Assembly: GCA_017860075.1 (NCBI GenBank)
Contig: JAFNAH010000172.1
Span: 1 to 5,103 of the forward strand
Origin: Acidobacteriota bacterium
GTDB lineage: Bacteria; Acidobacteriota; UBA6911
Reading direction: 5' to 3'
DNA: 5,103 nt
Of this stretch, positions 1 through 5,103 are shown piece by piece; position 1 is the first letter of the stretch, and every line of letters starts with the position of its first letter. The notes beneath the pieces were generated by a model. It saw only the letters and a program-made list of their open reading frames with translations, ran no database searches and was not told the origin of the DNA. The translations under genes and the position numbers were made by a program.

Positions 1-2
1 GG

Positions 3-389
3 ACATTCCCTGTCGCAAGGGGCGTGGAACCGGCGAGGCTGCTCCTGCACCGCCTCGCCGCCGGCGGGACACTCGCCGCGATCTCCATGGGCACGATCCT
101 GGCGTGGCTGGTGACGGAATATCGGTGGGTTCTTGGTGTCGCGTGCCTTCTGGCAGTGCCGGCGGCGCTGTTGGGCAGGAGGTTGAACAGCAGTCCAAGA
201 GCCGGCTTTGCCGAACTCAATCTGCCTTTCGGCTATGTCTGGTTTGGCGGGATCGTTTTCCTGCAATCGCCCATGTGGCTGAGCGGCATCGCCGCCTGGC
301 GCAGTCCATCATTCCTGCCGCTGGCTGCGGTGGTCGCTATCCTCACGATATCCCAAACGGCTTTCTACCTGCGCTATCGCTACTATTAG
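3..389 (+). CDS. C-terminal part of a hydrophobic multi-pass membrane protein, left end outside window
   Basis: The frame is open from the left edge to a TAG at 387-389. A GTG at 24-26 could start a 121-residue protein, but the only purine-rich sequence before it (AAGGGG, 17-22) lies one base away, too close for a ribosome binding site. I therefore read it as the 3' end of a longer gene. Counting from the GTG, I see about four hydrophobic stretches, near residues 11-30, 35-51, 68-90 and 96-116, with a basic loop (GRRLNSSPR) at 51-59 and a tail ending LRYRYY. This is an integral inner-membrane protein. The segment just before the first helix reads FPVARG, and similar short motifs precede helices in ABC-2-type permeases, but this is only a weak hint and I do not recognise the family. 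It converges with the radical SAM gene 62 bases away. Confidence 0.6.
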   Translation, partial: TFPVARGVEPARLLLHRLAAGGTLAAISMGTILAWLVTEYRWVLGVACLLAVPAALLGRRLNSSPRAGFAELNLPFGYVWFGGIVFLQSPMWLSGIAAWRSPSFLPLAAVVAILTISQTAFYLRYRYY

Positions 390-404
390 GATTGCGGTGG
401 GAAG

Positions 405-457
405 GACTGACCATCGTTCCGGCAGCGGAGCACCTTCGGGGCCGGCGTCGGTCACTC
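405..457. terminator. Candidate bidirectional terminator hairpin between convergent genes
   Basis: Bases 405-416 pair with 446-457 at 9 of 12 positions (core TGACC with GGTCA). Inside this, CCGGC at 419-423 pairs perfectly with GCCGG at 441-445. At the tip, CC-TTCG-GG (433-440) forms a stable tetraloop. The structure starts 15 bases after the stop of the left gene and covers the stop codon of the radical SAM gene, where a shared terminator of two convergent genes would lie. Neither side has a T tract, so it is not a classical intrinsic terminator. It could instead protect 3' ends or act with Rho. The pairing is seen in the sequence; the function is inferred. Confidence 0.4.
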
Positions 458-2398
458 ACTCCGCCGGAACTTTCTCAAGGCCCATTGCAGCGGTCTTTTC
501 CGCTTGAGTTCCTGATCCATTGCCAGGGCCCAGCGAGTGCGTTCGTCGAGCTCGGACTGAAGTTGCCGGATCAGAGCATCCCTTTCGATGATGGTACGAT
601 CCAGCTCAAGTGCCCACTTGCCCCGCTTGTCCACTTCTTGCCGGAGCTCCCCTTCTTCGGCCGCCCGTGATTGAACCTCGCCCGCCAGCCGGTTCATCGT
701 GGAGGCATGCGACCACAACATTTCTTTCACCGCACGGACCCGCTTTTCAGGTGTGAGCTGCTCCAGCAAGTCGCGCGCCCTGGTGACGCGTCTGCGCATC
801 TCCTCGTCACCATTACCCGTGCGAAGCGCATAGACCCCATCCATCAGGAGCCGGACTTCCATGAATGTGAGCTCCTCCGGGGTCGGGATCCAGCCCAGCT
901 TGGCCTCGATGCTGAGATTTCCGCCGTCGGACAACTCGACGATCTCGGCAAGAGGCCGGTTCTGCAGTGTGGCCTGAATCCAACGCGCGCCGGTCTCCGG
1001 TTTGAAGTCCCCTGCGTTGCGTCGATACTCGTCATACAGGTACGAAAGATACATGACTGCGCCCTGGGGCAGATGGTCCATGAACGCGAGTTCGTGCAGC
1101 ATCTCCCAGAACGACGCCACGTCAGCGTCGAATCGTGTGTCAACCCCCTGTTCTTTCACCATCTGTGAAATCCGGGAGTTGGGGAAATAGGTAAGGCGGC
1201 TTTGGCAGTAGTACCACGCCCGGTCGGGATTATCGGTGCGGGTGATCTTTGGCATCGCCTGCATCAGATCCAGGGTGTCGCGCCGGTCATCGTCGGTCTC
1301 GAAAGGGTTTGCCGTAATGAGATCGATCTGGACCCGGCAGTTCAATTCCTTGAGCACCGACGCAGCGTGCAGGATCTTGTTCCTGGAGGTTCTCCGGTTG
1401 AAGATACGGTAGAGGGTTCTCTCGCTCCCCGATTGAACCCCCATGGCCGTGTTGTTGAGTCCCGCCTCCAGCAGTGCCTGGTGAACTTCCCTGCTCACTT
1501 TCGCAGGATGGGTGTAGCACCAGAACGGCAGGGCAACCCGCCTCCGGTATTCGGCGGAGAACTGCAGGGCCCATTCACGGTTCAGGGTGAACAGGTCGTC
1601 GTAGATCGACACCATGCGTGTCGGAAACTTCGCTACCGCATGCTCCAGCTCCAGGAGCACGCTCTCGACCGTGCGCTGCCGGCAGTACCGCTGGTCGCAA
1701 TACAGATCGTGCACGTTCGAATTGTGACAGAAGGTGCACGCAAAAGGACAACCGCGGGACGTCAGCATGGGGTACGCACCGAGGTCGTTGTCGAATCTCC
1801 CGTCATTCTCGATGAGGCGGCCCCGGACAATCGTGAACTTGTTTGTCCCGTCGTAGTCGATGAAAGGAAACGCGGAGAGTTCCGTCTCGGATACCAGTCG
1901 CTCCAGGGGATTCCTGACGACGCCCGTTTCGGTGTGATGCCACAGGTTCGGCGTCTGCTGGACGGCTTCCTCGAGTGAGCCGATCTCGTCCATGGCGTCC
2001 AGCAGGCGCGGCAGAACAAAGTCCGCCTCGCCGATGCAGACAATCTCGCTTCGCTTGATGGCTTCATCCGGTTCGGAGGTGGCGCCGATGCCGCCCATGA
2101 TCACAGGCAGGCTGAGCTCCGACCGGATCCTGCCCGCCAGATGCGTCACCAGCTCTGCCTGGACCGAACGGTACGAGAATCCCACCAGGTCCGGAGACAA
2201 ATCTTTGAGCAGGCCCAGCAGCAGCCGTTCGTCCTCCTCATCACCGACGCCGGCGGTGCTGCTGAAAGTCGGATGATGGTACTCCCCGTAACAGACCAGG
2301 TAGAACGCGTGGCGGTTCTTGACCAGAGAAGAGAGCTGCCGCGCACCCATGCAGCACCTGTCATTGCAGCTGATCACCGCGATCTTTGCCATCCGCAC
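452..2398 (-). CDS. B12-binding-domain radical SAM protein with C-terminal coiled-coil tail
   Basis: A 648-residue cytoplasmic radical SAM enzyme. Residues 1-140 look like the Rossmann-type cobalamin-binding domain that precedes many such enzymes (GARQLSSLVK at 18-27, PDLVGFSYRS at 69-78, GGIGATSEPDEAI at 102-114, CIGEADFVLPRLLDAM at 121-136). The classical DxHxxG cobalamin-ligating motif is absent, as in many members of this class. The radical SAM core begins at 211 with SRGCPFACTFCHNS; Cys217, Cys221 and Cys224 form the CX3CX2C motif for the [4Fe-4S] cluster. Later core landmarks are SIYDDLF (264-270) and GVQSGSERTL (320-329). Residues 570-632 are charged and helical, with a 28-residue repeat. 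The GTG start has AGGAG six bases upstream; an ATG two codons in (2392) is the alternative. It follows the orphan permease by 51 bases without an obvious terminator, so co-transcription is likely. The substrate is unknown. Methylation or C-C rearrangement chemistry is typical of the class, and a role in glycan or lipid modification is only a guess from the tail. Confidence 0.9.
   Translation of the reverse strand: MRMAKIAVISCNDRCCMGARQLSSLVKNRHAFYLVCYGEYHHPTFSSTAGVGDEEDERLLLGLLKDLSPDLVGFSYRSVQAELVTHLAGRIRSELSLPVIMGGIGATSEPDEAIKRSEIVCIGEADFVLPRLLDAMDEIGSLEEAVQQTPNLWHHTETGVVRNPLERLVSETELSAFPFIDYDGTNKFTIVRGRLIENDGRFDNDLGAYPMLTSRGCPFACTFCHNSNVHDLYCDQRYCRQRTVESVLLELEHAVAKFPTRMVSIYDDLFTLNREWALQFSAEYRRRVALPFWCYTHPAKVSREVHQALLEAGLNNTAMGVQSGSERTLYRIFNRRTSRNKILHAASVLKELNCRVQIDLITANPFETDDDRRDTLDLMQAMPKITRTDNPDRAWYYCQSRLTYFPNSRISQMVKEQGVDTRFDADVASFWEMLHELAFMDHLPQGAVMYLSYLYDEYRRNAGDFKPETGARWIQATLQNRPLAEIVELSDGGNLSIEAKLGWIPTPEELTFMEVRLLMDGVYALRTGNGDEEMRRRVTRARDLLEQLTPEKRVRAVKEMLWSHASTMNRLAGEVQSRAAEEGELRQEVDKRGKWALELDRTIIERDALIRQLQSELDERTRWALAMDQELKRKRPLQWALRKFRRSE
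512..637 (-). repeat. Two-copy 28-residue coiled-coil repeat encoded in the radical SAM gene tail
   Basis: Residues 588-601 (EVDKRGKWALELDR) and 616-629 (ELDERTRWALAMDQ) match at 7 of 14 positions, with conservative changes at several others. Their start-to-start distance is exactly 28 residues, four heptads. Trp595 and Trp623 fall in the same register. The DNA of the two copies (596-637 and 512-553) has diverged. A third WAL tripeptide occurs at 639-641 but is out of register. The segment probably forms a coiled coil for oligomerisation or partner docking. Confidence 0.7.
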
Positions 2399-2404
2399 CT
2401 CGAG

Positions 2405-2409
2405 CTCCT
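2405..2409 (-). promoter_or_regulatory. Ribosome binding site of the radical SAM gene
   Basis: On the minus strand AGGAG lies six bases before the GTG at 2398. This spacing favours the GTG over the in-frame ATG at 2392, which would be 12 bases away. AGGTG overlapping the GTG sits too close to the ATG to be a better site. Confidence 0.65.
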
Positions 2410-2449
2410 GTTAAAGATACCGTCTGATTTCCCGCAAATCCACCCGCGA

Positions 2450-4897
2450 CTATTCCTGGCGCAGGGCGACGACGGGATCGACGCGCGCGGCCCGCCGGGC
2501 GGGCAGAACGCAGGCAATGGCCGCGGCGAGCGCCAGGATGCCGGCGACCCCGGCAAGCACGTACGGATCGACCGGTCGTACGCCGAAGAGCAGGCTTTCC
2601 ACGTACCTGGCCAGGGCGAGGGTCCCGGCAAGCCCCAGCGCGAAACCGATTCCCAGCAGCATGAATCCTTCGCGCGCGATCAGCCGGAAGATCCGCTCGG
2701 TGGTGCTGCCGAGGGCCATGCGGATGCCGATCTCGCGGGTGCGCTGCGCGACCGTGTAGGCAAGCACGCCGTAGATGCCGACGCCGGCCAGGAAAAGGGC
2801 GACCAGGCCGAATGCGATCGCCAGAAGCATGGGTGATTTCCGGGCAATCAGGGACTCGTCAATGCGTTCCTGCATGGTACGCACGTCATGGAGCGGCAGC
2901 CCGGGGTCCACTTCCACGATGGCCTTCCGCAAGGCGGAAACGAGGGCGGATGGTTCGCCCGCCGTTCTCAGCACGAACGTGGGCGAAGACCTCGGGTCCT
3001 GCCGGTAGGGGAAGAAGTAGGCGCCGACTCGTTCGTCCGGATCCACGAGGGCCCGGAGTTTGACACTTCCCACAACACCCACGACGGTGTACCAGCGCGT
3101 GTTCGCGCCCGGCTGGATGAGGTCGTCCGGGCCACCCGGCCGCCACATTCGCCTGCCGATCGGGCTGACGCCGGGCCAGAACTTGCGAGCCAGCCTCTCG
3201 TCAACGATGATCACCTTCTGCGAGTCGGCGCTGTCCCTGGAATCGAACAGGCGCCCCTCGATCAACGGCACCCGCATGGCTTCAAAATATCCCGGGGTAA
3301 CGACGATCTGGTTCGGAGAAACCACCGATTCACCGGGTTTCATCTGATACCCTTCGGCCATGATGAGGCTGTCACTGGAATGGTGCCCGAACGGGATGCT
3401 GTCGGTAGCCCCGGAGGCCAAGACTCCGGGCAGCGCGCGGATCTTCTCCAGGGCGCGGTCCATGAAGGCCCGGAGTTCCTGGTCCCCTTTGTACTGGATA
3501 CTCGGCAGGGCGACGCTTCCCGTCAGCACATTCCCGGCCGCGAAGCCGGGCTTGACCGCGAGCACCTGCCTGAAGCTGGCCAGCAGGAGGCCCGCACCCA
3601 CCAGCAAGAGGAGAGCGAAAGCAATCTGCGTCACGACGAGCGCGTTGCGCAGAAACCTCGCACCCTGTCCGCTGGTGCCGGTGCGCCCTTCAGAACGGAA
3701 CAGCAGATTCAGGTCGGCCCGGTGAAGGTGCACTACGGGGATCAGTCCGATGCCTGTCCCGACCACGATCGTCAGCGCGAGGATGTAGACGACTACCGCG
3801 CCGCCCATCGCGATCTCGCTTCCCCGGGGAATCTCGTTGAGTCCCAGTACCGAAAAGATGCGCGTCCCCCACCAGCCGAGCAGCAGCCCGATGAGAGCGC
3901 TGCAGAAGGTCAGCAGCAGGCTTTCCGTCACCATCTGCCGGGCGACGCGCCCTCGCCCCGCACCCAGCGCGAAGCGCGTAGCCATTTCTTTCATCCGCAC
4001 GCTGGAGCGTGCGAGTACGAGGTTCGCGATGTTCACCGCGCCGATCAGGAGCACAAAAAGCGCCCCACCCCACAGCAGGTAGAGGGTGCCTTTGACGTCT
4101 TTCACCACCTCGTCCTGCAACCGATGAACCTCGGTGTGAAATCCGGCGTTGACCAGCAGGGGCTTGAGCTGAGGAACTAAGTCAAGGTTGGCGCGGTTGA
4201 GCGCGTCCACCTGGGCCTGGGCTTGTTCCATGCTGGCGCCGGGCTTCAGCCTGCCGATCATTTCCCAGCTGTTGCTGTGATATTCCTGTTTCTGCTCGGC
4301 CGTGAACGCCAGCGGCCGCCACAGGCGTATCCCGGGATCGAGGAAGAGGAAGCCCTCGGGCATCACCCCGACGATGGCGTAAAGGTTGCCATAGATGCGC
4401 AGCTCCTTGCCAATGACCGACCTGTCGCCGCCGTAGAGTTCCTGCCAGAGAGAGTAGCTCAGCATCACCTTGCGTTCGCCGCCGATCTCACCCTCTTCCT
4501 CGGTGAAGATGCGCCCCAGGACCGGTTGGGCGCGCAGCAGTCGGAAGAGCGAGGGTGTCACCCCCATACCTTCCAGGCGCTGCACCGAGGCGCCGTCACC
4601 GACGTTGAGGCCCTGATTGACGAAGAGCGCGACATCCTCGAGGGCGGTGACGGCCCGGCGACGATCGTAGAAGTCCGGCACGCCGTTTTCGGCCCTCTTG
4701 ACGCCGACATTCGGGTAGCTGTTGTAAAGCAACAGGAGCCGTTCAGGTTCCGGCAGGGGAAGCGGTTTCAGTATGACCGCGTCGATTACGCTGAAGATCG
4801 CCGTGTTCGCCGCGATGCAGATCGCCAGCGTCGCGACCGCCGTAAAGGCAAAGCCCTTGTCTTTCCAAAACAACCTGGCACCGCTGAATCCAGTCAA
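2450..4897 (-). CDS. ADOP-family duplicated MacB/FtsX-type ABC permease without ATPase
   Basis: An 815-residue inner-membrane protein with two fused MacB-like permease halves. Half one has a first helix at about 17-40 ([15 protein letters not shown]), a periplasmic MacB_PCD-like domain at about 41-268, and three FtsX helices near 271-293, 323-345 and 363-390. Half two has a helix near 418-440, a second periplasmic domain at about 441-685 ([20 protein letters not shown] from 532; [12 protein letters not shown] at 602-613) and helices near 690-715, 745-765 and 775-800. It ends in the usual [16 protein letters not shown]. The duplication shows in R301-x2-E-x3-R-x-ALG against R719-x2-E-x3-R-x-ALG. 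Length and order fit the acidobacterial duplicated orphan permeases; as usual there, no ATPase gene adjoins. Transport of a peptide, drug or lipid, or mechanotransmission, is inferred from MacB/FtsX; the substrate is unknown. The start is TTG, the only standard start codon between the upstream in-frame stop (4931-4933) and helix one, and it has no clear ribosome binding site. Confidence 0.93.
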   Translation of the reverse strand: MTGFSGARLFWKDKGFAFTAVATLAICIAANTAIFSVIDAVILKPLPLPEPERLLLLYNSYPNVGVKRAENGVPDFYDRRRAVTALEDVALFVNQGLNVGDGASVQRLEGMGVTPSLFRLLRAQPVLGRIFTEEEGEIGGERKVMLSYSLWQELYGGDRSVIGKELRIYGNLYAIVGVMPEGFLFLDPGIRLWRPLAFTAEQKQEYHSNSWEMIGRLKPGASMEQAQAQVDALNRANLDLVPQLKPLLVNAGFHTEVHRLQDEVVKDVKGTLYLLWGGALFVLLIGAVNIANLVLARSSVRMKEMATRFALGAGRGRVARQMVTESLLLTFCSALIGLLLGWWGTRIFSVLGLNEIPRGSEIAMGGAVVVYILALTIVVGTGIGLIPVVHLHRADLNLLFRSEGRTGTSGQGARFLRNALVVTQIAFALLLLVGAGLLLASFRQVLAVKPGFAAGNVLTGSVALPSIQYKGDQELRAFMDRALEKIRALPGVLASGATDSIPFGHHSSDSLIMAEGYQMKPGESVVSPNQIVVTPGYFEAMRVPLIEGRLFDSRDSADSQKVIIVDERLARKFWPGVSPIGRRMWRPGGPDDLIQPGANTRWYTVVGVVGSVKLRALVDPDERVGAYFFPYRQDPRSSPTFVLRTAGEPSALVSALRKAIVEVDPGLPLHDVRTMQERIDESLIARKSPMLLAIAFGLVALFLAGVGIYGVLAYTVAQRTREIGIRMALGSTTERIFRLIAREGFMLLGIGFALGLAGTLALARYVESLLFGVRPVDPYVLAGVAGILALAAAIACVLPARRAARVDPVVALRQE

Positions 4898-4993
4898 AAT
4901 GTCGTATGATTGCCCGGTCGGGGTTCCCGATCACTTGAGGGAGAGGCGCCCGGCAGAGCATATGCCTGGCGTCAAACTTTGGAGACAACGCTC
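4898..4993. promoter_or_regulatory. Divergent promoter region between permease and sugar kinase genes
   Basis: These 96 bases separate two genes read outward, so both promoters should lie here or in the adjoining 5' coding sequence. On the plus strand TTGAGG (4935-4940) and CATATG (4959-4964), 18 bases apart, are a weak -35/-10 pair for the kinase. On the minus strand TTGACG (4975-4970) resembles a -35 box but has no -10 partner at the right distance. Two symmetrical elements occur: GGTCGGG-gtt-CCCGATC (4916-4932, one G-T pair) and the perfect 8-base palindrome GCATATGC (4958-4965). Either could be an operator or a small hairpin. Confidence 0.4.
4981..4985 (+). promoter_or_regulatory. Ribosome binding site of the sugar kinase gene
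   Basis: GGAGA ends eight bases before the ATG at 4994. It is the only good purine-rich site there and supports this start over the internal ATG at codon 20, which lies inside the conserved GEVMLRLDP block. Confidence 0.7.
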
Positions 4994-5103
4994 ATGAACA
5001 TCAAACCGGCATCGGAATGCAAGTGGGACCTGGTCGCCCTGGGTGAGGTAATGCTGAGACTGGACCCGGGCGATTTCAGAATCGCAACCACGCGGACCTT
5101 CCA
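4994..5103 (+). CDS. N-terminus of a PfkB-family sugar kinase, 2-keto-3-deoxygluconate kinase-like (right end outside window)
   Basis: Only the first 36 codons are present; the frame is open at the right edge. After a short polar leader (residues 1-11), residues 12-24 read DLVALGEVMLRLDP-like sequence, the first beta strand and sugar-contacting segment of the PfkB/ribokinase fold. GEVMLRLDPGDFRI with a following R-x-F (residues 34-36) is typical of cytosolic kinases annotated as 2-dehydro-3-deoxygluconokinase, which phosphorylate 2-keto-3-deoxygluconate with ATP in uronate and Entner-Doudoroff-type breakdown. The ATP-binding and catalytic GAGD motif lies beyond the window, so specificity cannot be judged; fructokinase or another sugar kinase remains possible. 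The gene is transcribed away from the permease and is likely to head its own transcript. Confidence 0.8.
   Translation, partial: MNIKPASECKWDLVALGEVMLRLDPGDFRIATTRTF

Noticed and set aside
24..26. GTG as the true start of the left membrane protein
   Set aside because: The frame stays open to the window edge and the purine run before the GTG is only one base away, so a start outside the window is more likely.
1202..1978. Plus-strand open frame (258 codons) opposite the radical SAM gene
   Set aside because: It lies wholly inside the radical SAM gene, including its cluster motif, and shows no protein family features. The same applies to the plus-strand frames at 104-670, 671-1168, 2141-2836 and 4223-4909.
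2426..2440. Small inverted repeat GATTT-CCCGC-AAATC between permease and radical SAM genes as a terminator
   Set aside because: The five-pair AT-rich stem is weak and no T tract follows, so it should not stop transcription. It could occur by chance.
2888..4180. Long plus-strand open frame (430 codons) opposite the permease gene
   Set aside because: Its translation is rich in Arg, His, Gln and Glu with no domain pattern, while the opposite strand encodes a full recognisable permease. It is an antisense shadow of high-GC coding sequence.
4970..4975. TTGACG on the minus strand as a -35 box for the permease
   Set aside because: No -10-like hexamer is found 16-18 bases downstream on that strand.
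1..5103. RNA genes, CRISPR arrays, insertion sequences, phage or defence genes
   Set aside because: No tRNA-like cloverleaf, no regularly spaced repeats, no transposase or integrase motifs and no terminal repeats were seen. Nearly all bases are taken up by the four genes described.

Overview
This GC-rich window (roughly 60-65% G+C by eye) looks like chromosomal DNA of an Acidobacteriota-type bacterium or a relative such as Gemmatimonadota. The main reason is the 815-residue duplicated MacB/FtsX-type permease with no ATPase beside it. That architecture is the 'acidobacterial duplicated orphan permease' (ADOP) family, which is strongly expanded in Acidobacteriota. The assignment is inference from one family plus base composition.

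Layout from left to right. (1) Bases 3-389, plus strand: the end of a small, very hydrophobic membrane protein whose reading frame is open to the left edge. (2) Bases 390-451: a short convergent intergenic stretch. With the first bases of the neighbouring stop region it can fold into a long hairpin, probably a shared transcription stop. (3) Bases 452-2398, minus strand: a 648-residue cobalamin-binding-type radical SAM enzyme with a CX3CX2C cluster motif and a C-terminal coiled-coil tail carrying a 28-residue (four-heptad) repeat. (4) Bases 2450-4897, minus strand: the ADOP permease, 51 bases upstream of the radical SAM gene on the same strand, so the two may share a transcript. (5) Bases 4898-4993: a divergent promoter region with two inverted repeats. 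(6) Bases 4994 to the right edge, plus strand: the first 36 codons of a PfkB-family sugar kinase resembling 2-keto-3-deoxygluconate kinase.

Nothing in the sequence ties these genes into one pathway. The permease probably works in export or envelope processes, the radical SAM protein probably does a cobalamin-dependent modification, and the kinase belongs to sugar-acid catabolism. I see no RNA gene, CRISPR array, insertion sequence, phage gene or integration scar. No convincing new biological system is visible. The most unusual items are the tail repeat of the radical SAM protein, the gene pairing of orphan permease and radical SAM enzyme, and the symmetrical elements in the two intergenic regions.
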